NCBI GenBank assembly: GCA_000156295.1
Contig: DS999223.1
Coordinates: 447,447-511,446, forward strand
Direction: 5' to 3'
Length of the DNA stretch: 64,000 nucleotides
From: a marine gamma proteobacterium HTCC2148
GTDB lineage: Bacteria > Pseudomonadota > Gammaproteobacteria > Pseudomonadales > Halieaceae
Below the pieces are notes generated by a model. It did no database searches, was not told where the DNA came from, and saw only the letters and a program-made list of their open reading frames with translations. The position numbers and the translations under genes are program-made. Below, piece after piece: positions 7,768 through 17,566 of this stretch (position 1 is the first letter of the stretch; every line of letters begins with the position of its first letter).

Positions 7768-9872
7768 TGCGGGTACTCCACAAATATCGGTGATGTCCAC
7801 GCTCGTGGCTCAGCGGGAGCAGTGCAGTTATTGTCCCTGGCAGCCCTAACGCCGATGCAATAGTTGCGTTTCAAGCATTGTCCCGATTCAGTGTACTCGC
7901 AGGCAAAGGGATCGCCGCCTATTAAAGGCTCGGCTGCCTGGATAACCCTGGCATAATAAATAGCAGCGCGGCCCTGTTCAGCGTAAAGATGGTCTTCAAA
8001 CTCGGCAACGCAGGCCGCTCCGCTAGAGGGGCAGTCGAACGTTCTCCACGGGTCTTCTACTAGCGGGGCAATTTTTTCGTCCGGCCTTACTTGCGGACGA
8101 ATTTTCACAACTTCAATGCGGCTCAAGGTCTTACGCTTTTCGCCTCCAGGGCGATAACACTCACCACCGCACAAAGACTGCACACGGTCCTTACCCAAAG
8201 CTGCTATTGCATAATCCGGGCAACCAGCAACTTGCTCGAATGCGCCCAGGGCTTTGACTCGGAATCGCGGACTTACTGGCATCATTACTTCACTACCCAT
8301 CGGGACTTCTCCCGCAGGACCGTTGATCAAGTCAAACCATACCAGCATCCGATCTCCGGAGGTGGCGTAGACATTACGCGTATCCAGTGCCTGCCAGATG
8401 GCGTCGCGGTCTCTGCCATCAGTGTGAGCTGCTATCAACCCACCCGTATAATAAAACGCACCTCTTTCCCTATCGGCCCTGAACCTGAAGTCCTCTTCTC
8501 GGCCAACGCTCTTGCTGTCGGTATACAACACCCGGTTAGTTTCTTTGTAACTACTGCCTGGGCGACCCTGATGGCCATCGCTAGAACCAATCATGCCCAT
8601 TCTCGCCCGCTTAGGCTCACCTTGTGCGTCAAAGCCCAGGGCCAAGCTGTATTGAGCAGACATTCTGGGCACATAAGCGGCGCTGGGCTGAAAGCTGTTC
8701 TGTAGTTGTCCGCAGCCCTCCCAGTCGTCGAGGACGGTATCTTTGATCGTTTTGCGTCCTGCCAGCGGGCCTTTTTTCAAATACGCTTTCATCATACTTT
8801 CGACGGAGTCATCACACATAGCAGACTCTGGCTCGCTACACCGACTGCGAGTGATTTTTTCGGCCTGTCTGCAGCATGGCGTAAAGTCCGCGGTTGCAAG
8901 CGGGCAGGAAACGCCGCCATCGCTTGCAATGGAAATTCGGTCGAAGTCGACAAACAACTCGGAGTTACCATGACCAGAAAAGACTTCCATCAATTTTTGG
9001 TAGCGCTCTTCGTATTCGTCCAATTGACTCCTGAAATCTGCCGTTAGCGGGTTAACGTTACCCCAGGCCAAACCATGAGGAATGACAATACTATCGAAGC
9101 CCCACTCATCGAGTTTGCGGTAAAGGCTGGTCGGTGTCAGAGCGATGTCTCGACAGGAATCCGGTAATTGATGCGCCGGCACACCGTCAGGGCAAACCGG
9201 CACCGAGCTTCCCTCGTTGGAGTACCAGCCAAAATCAGAGGCTACATCCAGGTCTTCGAGAAGGCTCATCAAACCGATGACAACGCTTGGGACCTTGCTG
9301 ATGTCATATGTAGCCTTGGAAGCGATGGGGCGCGTAGGAGTCTTGCCCTCTTCCCAGGTTCGGATTACCACATTTTTATGACCATAGTGACTGGGAACGT
9401 CGTCGCTATTGCCGTTAGACCACTCCCAGCCGACAAAAGACACCATATCCGGGTTCGCTGGGTCACCAGCATTATCATTACAGGCCTGAATAGTTTTTAC
9501 CGTATCGGCCCATACCCTTGGAGTGAGGCTCTCAGCGTGATCATTGATGCTCCAAAAATCCAGCGCCGAGCAGTAGCGAGCAAAATCGCAAGCATCTGCA
9601 GGAGTCACTCGTCCTGTGCCCTTCAGCAGTTTTGTATTGAATATATAGGCGTCCAGCGAATAATTGCTGTGGTTATGCAGATCACCAAACAAAATCCGTG
9701 ACTCCGCCTTCTCTCGGGTAATCAACGGTTGTGAAATTACCCTGGGACCTGCATTGGGAGCCTCGGACTGCCATGGCTCTCCAAACCAACCACTGCCGAT
9801 CGCGTGAAACCAAAGCAGCGCGATTGCCAAAGCTAGTACAACGGCCAATAAAAGCCTTTTGATCATACCCAT
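7764..9872 (-). CDS. DUF3604 protein with PHP-like metal-site motifs, exported or membrane-anchored
   Basis: 702 residues. An N-terminal hydrophobic stretch (LLLAVVLALAIALLWF) would export or anchor it. The domain opens with ILFGDLHNHSNYS (residues 61-73), continues with DFWSINDHAES (about 105-115) and has further His/Asp-rich segments, including VIPHGLAWGN and GSSDGHQGRPGS. This is the pattern of DUF3604 proteins, whose DLHNH and NDH motifs recall the metal-binding residues of the PHP phosphoesterase superfamily. A metal-dependent hydrolase is therefore likely, but I know of no settled substrate. Several C-terminal Cys residues could form disulfides in the periplasm. It is the second gene of the sulfatase operon and its stop overlaps the next sulfatase start by 4 bases. 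ATG at 9872 used; a second ATG two codons later is possible. Confidence 0.88.
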   Translation of the reverse strand: MGMIKRLLLAVVLALAIALLWFHAIGSGWFGEPWQSEAPNAGPRVISQPLITREKAESRILFGDLHNHSNYSLDAYIFNTKLLKGTGRVTPADACDFARYCSALDFWSINDHAESLTPRVWADTVKTIQACNDNAGDPANPDMVSFVGWEWSNGNSDDVPSHYGHKNVVIRTWEEGKTPTRPIASKATYDISKVPSVVIGLMSLLEDLDVASDFGWYSNEGSSVPVCPDGVPAHQLPDSCRDIALTPTSLYRKLDEWGFDSIVIPHGLAWGNVNPLTADFRSQLDEYEERYQKLMEVFSGHGNSELFVDFDRISIASDGGVSCPLATADFTPCCRQAEKITRSRCSEPESAMCDDSVESMMKAYLKKGPLAGRKTIKDTVLDDWEGCGQLQNSFQPSAAYVPRMSAQYSLALGFDAQGEPKRARMGMIGSSDGHQGRPGSSYKETNRVLYTDSKSVGREEDFRFRADRERGAFYYTGGLIAAHTDGRDRDAIWQALDTRNVYATSGDRMLVWFDLINGPAGEVPMGSEVMMPVSPRFRVKALGAFEQVAGCPDYAIAALGKDRVQSLCGGECYRPGGEKRKTLSRIEVVKIRPQVRPDEKIAPLVEDPWRTFDCPSSGAACVAEFEDHLYAEQGRAAIYYARVIQAAEPLIGGDPFACEYTESGQCLKRNYCIGVRAARDNNCTAPAEPRAWTSPIFVEYPQ

Positions 9873-9899
9873 GTCTCTTACGTATTAATGTTCTTATTG

Positions 9900-11459
9900 T
9901 TATTGCAGCAACATCTCCGCAGCCCTTATCAAATAGGAGTGATACCAGGGTGCTTCAGGTTCTTCAGCCGGCACCGCATAATCCTTGCGCAATTTTTTTA
10001 ATCGCTTTTTCAATTCCTCGGTCAGTACCGCGTATTGCGGTTCACCATAAAGATTGACCAGATCGGACGGATCGTTTTCAAGGTCAAACAATTCCCACTC
10101 ACTATCCTGATAGTAATGAATCAGTTTGTAACGCCCGGTATTAACACCATAGTGACGAGCGACGCCGTGAAAGCCGGGGTTTTCATAAAAGTGATAGTAA
10201 AGATCCCGCTCCCAGGCTAAGTCGGGGACCTCCAAAAGTGGGCGTAAACTGACGCCATGCATCGGCGAGTGAGCAGAAACTCCTGCCATCTCAAGTATTG
10301 TTGGTGCGAAGTCAATGTTTTGCACCATGGCCTCGCTGGTGATTCCAGGGTTTATGACGCCAGGCCATTGCATTAAAAGAGGAGTTCTGGAAGAAACTTC
10401 ATCCATCCAGCGCTTATCGAACCAACCGTTTTCTCCCAGGAAGAAACCCTGATCAGAGGTGTAGATAACGATGGTATTGTCGCTTAGCCCCAATTTTTCC
10501 AGGCGATCGAGTAAGCGACCAATTTCCCTGTCCATGCTCTTAACCGAGGCCAGGTAGGTCTTGATGTAGCGTTGGTATTTCCACCGGACAACATCCTCGG
10601 GGCTCAGGTCGCTGTTTTCAAAAACAGCATTGCCCTGCGCAAAAGCATCCAGCCACAGGCGTTCCTGATCAGCAGTCATGTTGCGCGCCTTACTGAGCTT
10701 GACATCCTTCTCTGTCATGTTCTCGGCAATACTCATACGTGCCTGCTGACGAGCCTGCACCTCACCGGTCATGGAACGAAAAAGTGTTGCCGGCTCTGCG
10801 ACCTTTTCGTTGTCATCCCAGGAAGCCAATTCCGGGGGAGCTGGCATCCAGTCTCTGTGTGGTGTTTTGTGGCTATAAAAGAGAAAAAACGGAGCGTCAT
10901 CCAGCACTGCGTCGTCCAGCCATTTGATCGCGCGGTCTGTGACCAGCTCCGATACATAACCAACCGACTCCTGTTCACCGGAGGCGCTACGAAAAACAGG
11001 GTTGTAGTAGGAACCCTGCTCAAAGTTATTGTGGATCACCTCCCAGTGGTCAAAGCCCACAGGATCACTGTAAAGGTGCCATTTTCCAATCACCGCGGTC
11101 TGGTAGCCCGCCCCTTGCAATAAACGAGGAAAGGTCTGCTGCTTACCGTCGAACGCACCAGACCATTCATTGCTATAAAAACCATTGCCGTGACTGTGCT
11201 TGCCTGTAAGCATTGTGGCTCTGCTGGGCCCGCAGATTGCGTTGCCCACATAAGCTCGATCAAAACGAATGCCGTTGTCAGCTATGCGGTCAATGTTGGG
11301 CGTTTGCATGAGGCTGTCATCGTAAGCGCTGACTGCCTTCGTCGCGTGATCATCAGACATAATAAACAGGATGTTAGGTCGCTCTGACGCGAGCCCGATC
11401 ATAGGCAGAGCCAGAAGCCAGGCGGCAACACCGCAACGAAATCTAGGCATGCTTGCCAT
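9900..11459 (-). CDS. Exported type I sulfatase, first gene of the sulfatase/DUF3604 operon
   Basis: 519 residues from the ATG at 11459 (a GTG at 11465 and an ATG at 11450 are alternatives; none has a strong ribosome site). A signal peptide (AAWLLALPMIGLA) precedes RPNILFIMSDDH, with metal-binding Asp near residues 36-37, and the AICGPSRATMLTG signature with the formylglycine Cys near residue 76. The KHSHGNGF sequence just after the signature and the GKWHLY motif fit sulfatases acting on sugar or alkyl sulfate esters. The C-terminal part (YKLIHYYQDSEWELFDLEND) is the DUF4976-like region common in this group. It is soluble, so periplasmic or secreted, unlike the membrane-anchored third sulfatase. 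The three enzymes are clearly divergent, suggesting different positions or substrates. Confidence 0.92.
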   Translation of the reverse strand: MASMPRFRCGVAAWLLALPMIGLASERPNILFIMSDDHATKAVSAYDDSLMQTPNIDRIADNGIRFDRAYVGNAICGPSRATMLTGKHSHGNGFYSNEWSGAFDGKQQTFPRLLQGAGYQTAVIGKWHLYSDPVGFDHWEVIHNNFEQGSYYNPVFRSASGEQESVGYVSELVTDRAIKWLDDAVLDDAPFFLFYSHKTPHRDWMPAPPELASWDDNEKVAEPATLFRSMTGEVQARQQARMSIAENMTEKDVKLSKARNMTADQERLWLDAFAQGNAVFENSDLSPEDVVRWKYQRYIKTYLASVKSMDREIGRLLDRLEKLGLSDNTIVIYTSDQGFFLGENGWFDKRWMDEVSSRTPLLMQWPGVINPGITSEAMVQNIDFAPTILEMAGVSAHSPMHGVSLRPLLEVPDLAWERDLYYHFYENPGFHGVARHYGVNTGRYKLIHYYQDSEWELFDLENDPSDLVNLYGEPQYAVLTEELKKRLKKLRKDYAVPAEEPEAPWYHSYLIRAAEMLLQ

Positions 11460-11627
11460 GCTCACTAAGCGCTCTGGTCTCGCAGATCAACGCCGCCCTT
11501 ACATCTCGATCATTCCAACAACGCATGACGATAGCCTTCTGGATGAAATCCATTGTGATGACTAATCATACCTGTTGCGTCACTTTCGTCAGCATTTTTT
11601 TGACACAATCAGGGCCAGAGTACGGTG

Positions 11628-14600
11628 CTAGCTTTCCGGCAACTTGCCGCGACCACGCCAAAGAAAGAAAAATACGGGCAGCACAAGCAGCGTCAGTACA
11701 ACGGCACTCACCATTCCACCGACCATAGGCGCAGCAATGCGGCTCATGACTTCAGAGCCAGTTCCAGCGCCATAAAGAATCGGCAATAATCCTACTATCG
11801 TTGCCGCAGCCGTCATCATGACCGGGCGTACGCGAAGGCCTGCACCATCAATGACCGCATTGGCAAGTTCGGACCGACTGGGTTCTGGTGACTCGATGAG
11901 CAACTTATCGTAAGCCTGATTGAGATAGACCATCATGATCACACTGGTCTCAATCGCAACCCCTGCCAAAGCGATAAAACCAACTCCTACAGCAATCGAA
12001 AAATTAAAGCCTTCCCAGTAAATCAGCCAGACACTGCCAACCAGTGCGAATGGCAATGTGCCCATCAAAATAGCGACCTCTGCGACAATACGGAAATTGA
12101 TGTACAGCAACAGTGCGATGATGGCCAGAATAACGGGCACCAGATAAACCAACTTCTCCTTCGCTCGCTCCATGTACTCGTACTGACCTGACCAGACGAT
12201 GGAGTAGCCTGTGGGGAGGTCCAGTTGCTCTTTTACCGTTTTACGGGCTTCGCTCACATAAGTCCCAATGTCAACGCCATCGATATCGACAAAAACCCAG
12301 CCGTTAATGCGTGCATTTTCGCTTTTAATGCCCGGTGGTCCATCCTCAATTTTAATCTGTGCCACATCGCCCAGTGAAATTCGCTGTCCAGCGGCGGTGA
12401 TGACAGGTAATTGGCTCAGCTGTTCGGGTGAATCCCGGTAAGATTGCGGATATCTGATGTTGATTGGGTAGCGCTCAAGTCCCTCGACTGTCTGTGATAC
12501 GTTCATCCCACCTACGGCGGTAGCCACGACTTGTTGCACATCGGCGATGTTAAGGCCAAACCTTGCAGCTCGCTCTCGATCTATGTCGACTTTTATGTAG
12601 CGACCACCAGCGACTCGCTCTGAGTAGACCGAGGCAGTGCCCGGTACATCCTTGAGTAGTGTCTCTAATTGCTGACCAATTTCCTGAATAACACGCAGCT
12701 CGGGGCCTGCAATCTTTATACCTACAGGCGTTTTAATGCCGGTAGCGAGCATATCGATTCGGGTTTTTATAGGCATAACCCACGCATTAGTCACCCCTGG
12801 CAATTGAATTAGCGCATCTAACTCATGCTTCAGGTCTTCCGTACTCATGCCCTCACGCCATTGCTCCCGCGGCTTTAACTGGATGAAGGTTTCGATCATG
12901 GTGAGCGGAGCTGGATCGGTCGCGGTATCTGCTCGGCCAATTTTTCCAAACACGCTCTCAACCTCTGGCACAGTGGCTATCAACTTATCGGTATGTTGCA
13001 GAATTCGACGAGCCTCACCGATTGAGATACCCGGATAGGTAGTGGGCATATACATGAGGTCACCTTCGTCTAACGGGGGGATGAACTCACTCCCAATATT
13101 GACTAGCGGCCAAGCCGTAGTGGCCAATACCGTTGCGGCTAAAAACAGAACGGTTCTAGGGAAGCGCAGTGTTTTTTTCAGCACAGGTACATAGCCAGCT
13201 ATAAGCGCACGGTTTAAGGGATTCTTATCCTCTGGTAGCACATTGCCGCGAATAAAATATCCCATCAGTACCGGTATCAAGGTAATAGATAGCGCCGCCG
13301 CTGCCGCCATTGCATAGGTCTTAGTATAGGCCAGGGGCGTGAACATTCTCCCCTCTTGCGCCTCGAGAGCGAATACGGGCACAAAACTCACGGTGATGAT
13401 AAGCAAACTGAAAAACAGTGCCGGGCCTACTTCCGATGCTGACGCTGCGACGACATGCCAACGATTCTCATCAGTCAGTGGGGTTTTTTCCATTTGCTTG
13501 TGCATATTTTCTATCATCACAATTGCACCGTCGATCATCGCCCCTATCGCTATGGCAACGCCGCCCAGAGACATTATATTGGCATTAACACCCTGCAGGT
13601 GCATGACGATGAAGGCCGTGAGAATGCCTATTGGCAGACTGATAATGGCTACCAACGATGACCTCACATGAAACAGAAAAATCATACACACCAGTGCCAC
13701 TACTACGAATTCCTCAAGCAGCTTCTGCCAGAGATTCTTCACTGCTCGCTCAATCAAACCAGAGCGATCGTAGACTGTAACGATCTCCACGCCGTCAGGC
13801 AGACTTTGTTTTAACTCCTCCATCTTTGCCTTAACGTTATTGATGGTGTTTTGAGCGTTTTCGCCATACCGCATTACCACGATACCGCCAACAGCCTCAC
13901 CCTCTCCGTTAAGCTCGGCAATACCCCGGCGCATCTGTGGACCGATACCAATCTCAGCAACGTCTTTCAAGCGCAGGGGCGTGCCATTCTGGTTAACGCC
14001 CAGTGGAATATTCCCCAGATCCTGTTGGTTTTGAATGTAACCAGTAGCGCGTACCATGTATTCCGCTTCTGCCATTTCGATAACAGATGCTCCAATCTCC
14101 TGATTGCCTCGCTTAATGGCCGTTTGGATATGACTCAAGGGGATATCGAAAGCGCGTAGTTTTTCTGGATTAACCCTGACCTGGTATTGTTTGACCATGC
14201 CGCCCACCACCGACACTTCAGACACACCAGGGACGGTCTGAAGTTCGTACTTGAGGAACCAGTCCTGCAAGCTGCGCAATTCGCTGATGTCGTGCTGCCC
14301 GGTCCTGTCAACGAGCGCATAAAGATAAACCCAGCCCACGCCAGTCGCGTCGGGTCCAAGTTGTGGACGAGCAGCAGCTGGCAGCGAGGGAGCAACCTGA
14401 CTCAAGTATTCAAGCACGCGGGACCTGGCCCAATAGAGATCAGTATCTTCGTCAAAAATCACATACACATAAGAGTCACCAAAAAACGAATAGCCCCTTA
14501 CTGTTACGGCACCTGGCACTGACAGCATGGCGGTGGTCAATGGATACGTGACCTGATCTTCCACGACCTGAGGCGCCTGCCCAGGAAAGTTGGTTTTGAT

Positions 14601-14744
14601 GATGACCTGAACGTCCGACAAATCCGGAATTGCATCTACAGGTGTATTACGAAGCGAGAACAGCCCCGCGATGACTAAAACAAAAGCTGCGAGCAGCACG
14701 AAAAGTCGATTGAGTACAGACCAGTGAATAATGGCTTTAATCAT
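11628..14744 (-). CDS. cusA: CusA/CzcA-family heavy-metal RND efflux pump, inner-membrane subunit
   Basis: 1038 residues, full length for the family, with the expected 12 transmembrane helices and two large periplasmic loops. Diagnostic stretches are NTPVDAIPDLSDVQV near the N-terminus, IAIGAMIDGAIVMIEN with the proton-relay Asp in transmembrane helix 4, and DEGDLMYMPTTYPG. TRIDMLATGIKTPVGIK contains a Met equivalent to one of the Cu/Ag-binding methionines of E. coli CusA. These favour monovalent copper/silver export over Zn/Co/Cd export. The ATG lies inside the end of cusB (8-base overlap), so the two are coupled. With the adaptor and outer-membrane channel it would form a tripartite pump expelling metal from the periplasm. 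Confidence 0.95.
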   Translation of the reverse strand: MIKAIIHWSVLNRLFVLLAAFVLVIAGLFSLRNTPVDAIPDLSDVQVIIKTNFPGQAPQVVEDQVTYPLTTAMLSVPGAVTVRGYSFFGDSYVYVIFDEDTDLYWARSRVLEYLSQVAPSLPAAARPQLGPDATGVGWVYLYALVDRTGQHDISELRSLQDWFLKYELQTVPGVSEVSVVGGMVKQYQVRVNPEKLRAFDIPLSHIQTAIKRGNQEIGASVIEMAEAEYMVRATGYIQNQQDLGNIPLGVNQNGTPLRLKDVAEIGIGPQMRRGIAELNGEGEAVGGIVVMRYGENAQNTINNVKAKMEELKQSLPDGVEIVTVYDRSGLIERAVKNLWQKLLEEFVVVALVCMIFLFHVRSSLVAIISLPIGILTAFIVMHLQGVNANIMSLGGVAIAIGAMIDGAIVMIENMHKQMEKTPLTDENRWHVVAASASEVGPALFFSLLIITVSFVPVFALEAQEGRMFTPLAYTKTYAMAAAAALSITLIPVLMGYFIRGNVLPEDKNPLNRALIAGYVPVLKKTLRFPRTVLFLAATVLATTAWPLVNIGSEFIPPLDEGDLMYMPTTYPGISIGEARRILQHTDKLIATVPEVESVFGKIGRADTATDPAPLTMIETFIQLKPREQWREGMSTEDLKHELDALIQLPGVTNAWVMPIKTRIDMLATGIKTPVGIKIAGPELRVIQEIGQQLETLLKDVPGTASVYSERVAGGRYIKVDIDRERAARFGLNIADVQQVVATAVGGMNVSQTVEGLERYPINIRYPQSYRDSPEQLSQLPVITAAGQRISLGDVAQIKIEDGPPGIKSENARINGWVFVDIDGVDIGTYVSEARKTVKEQLDLPTGYSIVWSGQYEYMERAKEKLVYLVPVILAIIALLLYINFRIVAEVAILMGTLPFALVGSVWLIYWEGFNFSIAVGVGFIALAGVAIETSVIMMVYLNQAYDKLLIESPEPSRSELANAVIDGAGLRVRPVMMTAAATIVGLLPILYGAGTGSEVMSRIAAPMVGGMVSAVVLTLLVLPVFFFLWRGRGKLPES

Positions 14745-16056
14745 GGTGCTTCGCTCCAGAACCTGCCCCTTCGATCGTGGGTCTCAGACGCTTATGCATG
14801 TCGTGCATACTATGGTCAACTGCATCTGCTGGCTCCATTCTAAGAAAGTCAGACGTTTTGCTTGATTCCGAGTCCAGCAAAAATTGCGCGGAAGTGACGA
14901 CGCGCTCACCGTTCCTCAGTCCTTCTATAATTTCGGCATTATTCTCATCCACACGCCCAGTCTTGACGCTTATTGATTTGAATCGGCCCTTGCCCAACGC
15001 CAGGACGACGCGATTCTGATCGCCAGTGCGAATCAATGCCTCCCTGGGAACGACCAGCGCGTCAGCCTTGCTGTCAGCCTGAAAGACCACTTGGGCAAAC
15101 ATGTTAGGCAGTAACACCCCATCTGCATTATCAAAGCGCAGTCTGACCCTTAGTGTTCTGGTCTTTTCGTCCAGCGATGGATAAATGTAGTCAACCTCGC
15201 CATGCCATTCCCTGCCCGGCAGATACTCCAACGACATATGAACAGGCATGCCAATGCTCACCAAAGCAGCTTGCCGCTCGAAGACCTCTGCCTCAACCCA
15301 CACCTGATCCAGCGCGCCTATGGACATCAAAGTGGTCCCTGGCTGAACATAAAAACCCTCTCTGATGTTAAGGTTATCGACGACGCCTGCCTGTGGCGCA
15401 TAAAAGGTTATGGTTTGCTGAACCTGGCGTGACGTTTTGAGTTCACTCACCAGCTCCGTGGAAATCTGCAGCGATTCAAGCCTGTCTTCTGCGGCACGAA
15501 GAAGACGTTCATTATTACGGTTCAGCACCAGCAGGTACTCCTCCTGAGCGTTCACCAGCTCAGGCGAATAAAGCTCATACAAGGGCTGTCCCCGGGTTAC
15601 TGGGTCGCCAGAAGCTTTCACATGTAGTTTTTCGATCCAGCCCTCCACCCGTGGGTGAATGTGGATCAGCCGGTCCTCATCGTACTGGACATACCCAACC
15701 GTTCTAATGCGGGTTTGCAGGGGTTTCATTACCGCGCTTGCAGTCCGAACTCCAAGATTATTGATAATTTCAGGGGCTACTAGAATCGTCCCAGCACCCG
15801 CTTCCGAAGCGTCGCTATTAGCCGGGTAAACCGGAACAAGGTCCATGCCCATAGGAGATTTTCCCGGCTTGTCGCGCCTGAAATTGGCATCCATGGGAGC
15901 CACCCAATACAGCGGCTTTTTCTCTGTTGAAGCTGCGTTGTCGATGCTTTCGGACACAGCGTCATTTATCGACAAGCTTGTCAGGTAATGGCTCAGTGCG
16001 CCGGCCAACAGCATGCCCAACACAAATACGGATAAGGGAATTTTGAACTTATTCAT
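14737..16056 (-). CDS. cusB: CusB-type periplasmic adaptor of the metal efflux pump
   Basis: 439 residues. One N-terminal hydrophobic segment (IPLSVFVLGMLLAGALSHYL) acts as anchor or signal. Residues about 48-78 form a heavy-metal-binding module with the YWVAPMDANF and GKSPMGMDLVPVY halves that precede many CusB proteins. The membrane-fusion core follows: barrel-sandwich (GYVQYDEDRLIHIHPRVEGW), helical hairpin (SPELVNAQEEYLLVLNRNNE) and beta-barrel parts. The C-terminal tail is rich in His and Met (DHSMHDMHKR and KHHD), suggesting an extra copper-binding site. Its ATG forms an ATGA overlap with the cusC stop, and its end overlaps cusA, so it is the middle gene of a coupled operon. Confidence 0.94.
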   Translation of the reverse strand: MNKFKIPLSVFVLGMLLAGALSHYLTSLSINDAVSESIDNAASTEKKPLYWVAPMDANFRRDKPGKSPMGMDLVPVYPANSDASEAGAGTILVAPEIINNLGVRTASAVMKPLQTRIRTVGYVQYDEDRLIHIHPRVEGWIEKLHVKASGDPVTRGQPLYELYSPELVNAQEEYLLVLNRNNERLLRAAEDRLESLQISTELVSELKTSRQVQQTITFYAPQAGVVDNLNIREGFYVQPGTTLMSIGALDQVWVEAEVFERQAALVSIGMPVHMSLEYLPGREWHGEVDYIYPSLDEKTRTLRVRLRFDNADGVLLPNMFAQVVFQADSKADALVVPREALIRTGDQNRVVLALGKGRFKSISVKTGRVDENNAEIIEGLRNGERVVTSAQFLLDSESSKTSDFLRMEPADAVDHSMHDMHKRLRPTIEGAGSGAKHHD

Positions 16057-17435
16057 GTGCGTTCTCCAGCAGGCTTGACTTGTGCCTCTGCAAAAAAGTA
16101 ATTGAGCTGTGCGATTGTTTTCAAACGATCGACATCGATATTGAATGCATCGATACGGGCATTGAGTTCGGCAATATGTGACCTGACAACTTCTGCGAAG
16201 TCACCTTCCTCGTTAGTGTAGGCCGTTAGCGAGGCGTCTGCCTGATCTTGTATCTCCTTGAGCAGTCGAGTCCGGTATAGCGCTCGCCTATCCTCAAGTC
16301 GCAATAACCGTGAGCGTTGAGTCTCGAAAGACGAGACCATTGTTCTAAGTAAAAGCGCTCGCTCTGTTCTAATCGCTTCTGTCATCGCTGCTGCAGACTG
16401 TACCTGCTGGTCTTGTCGATTGGAGGTAAAGAGCGGAACGTCGAAAGAGAATCCAACCGAAAAGAAATCCGACCTGGCAACGCCGTTAGGATCATCGTCG
16501 CGGTAACCATAGCTGGCGTTAAGCTTCCATTGTGGCTTGTACTTTTGCTCAGCGATTTTGATACCGGTAGCACTGGCATCAATTTTCAGGTCAAGGCTCA
16601 CAATCGCTGGATGAGAAATGAGATTAGATGCGATCTCTCGGAGATCAGGCTTGTGGTGCGTGTTAAGCAAGGCTGGCCTGCCCAACGTGATCTCAGGTAG
16701 CTGTTCAGGTATTACAAAGTTTTCCGTCGCCAAATTATGCCATTCACCCGATGCCGCGGTGGGCGCCGCCATCAACCACTCACCTAATTTAGCCAATGAC
16801 ATCTCCAGGCGCTCATGCAAAACACTCAAGCGATCCTCGATACGGGTGAGCTCTAACTGAGCCCGCACGAGGTCGGTCTGTCGGGTCTTGCCCACGGCGG
16901 TGGCATAGCTCGATTCAGCCACATCGACCAACTGTTCGAATAAAGCCCGATCGTCCTCGATCAAATCGATAGTGCGTTTAGCTTGATAGGCATCGAGCCA
17001 AAGATGGCTAACACTCACAGCGACTCGTGCTTTTCGGTTCTGCCGCTGCAACGGTTGTTGCGTGCCCATAACCGCCAACTGGCGTTGTTTTAGGCCCAGC
17101 GTCTCGCCGCGGGGTAAGGTTTGAGTCACTCCAACCTTAAACTGGGTCATCGCCTCCTGGTCAAAGTCGAAGCTGTCAGTGGGTAAATTGGCGAACCCAA
17201 GGTTGACCATCGGATCTGGCATAGCACCCGCAGCAGTGCTTTGAGCATGTAATGCCTGTTCTCGATGCACGCTGCCTTGCAGCCAGGGATCATTGTCCTG
17301 TGCAAGCTGTATGGCGTCGTTAATGGACATGCCGGCATGTGAAGCCAGTGGCAACAGCATGAGGCCCAGACCGCAAATAATTCTCGCTACGGCTGTTAAC
17401 CGAATTCCCGGATACTGATTTATTATCCACTCCAT
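16053..17435 (-). CDS. cusC: TolC-family outer-membrane channel of the Cus-type system
   Basis: 460 residues with a signal peptide (IICGLGLMLLPLASHAG) and two outer-membrane-efflux-protein repeats: the first around DAIQLAQDNDPWL, MPDPMVNLGFANLP and VGVTQTLPRGETLGLKQRQ, the second around DFFSVGFSFDVPLFTSNRQ. The latter is the canonical second-repeat strand. No lipoprotein Cys is visible at the signal cleavage site. AGGAGAG lies 8 bases before the ATG. It precedes cusB with a 4-base overlap. The channel would extend the CusBA pump across the outer membrane. Its similarity is to the CzcC/CusC type as judged from neighbours; sequence alone would only say TolC family. Confidence 0.9.
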   Translation of the reverse strand: MEWIINQYPGIRLTAVARIICGLGLMLLPLASHAGMSINDAIQLAQDNDPWLQGSVHREQALHAQSTAAGAMPDPMVNLGFANLPTDSFDFDQEAMTQFKVGVTQTLPRGETLGLKQRQLAVMGTQQPLQRQNRKARVAVSVSHLWLDAYQAKRTIDLIEDDRALFEQLVDVAESSYATAVGKTRQTDLVRAQLELTRIEDRLSVLHERLEMSLAKLGEWLMAAPTAASGEWHNLATENFVIPEQLPEITLGRPALLNTHHKPDLREIASNLISHPAIVSLDLKIDASATGIKIAEQKYKPQWKLNASYGYRDDDPNGVARSDFFSVGFSFDVPLFTSNRQDQQVQSAAAMTEAIRTERALLLRTMVSSFETQRSRLLRLEDRRALYRTRLLKEIQDQADASLTAYTNEEGDFAEVVRSHIAELNARIDAFNIDVDRLKTIAQLNYFFAEAQVKPAGERT

Positions 17436-17566
17436 CGAACTCTCTCCTGGGTGGTAAAACGATTTTCACGCACAGCGCACAGCGACTGCTGTTCGACTGG
17501 CAAGTACTTTACGTTTTGAGGAATGCAGGTGACGTCAGGCTAAAAAAAAGACGTACCTGTCCTGTG

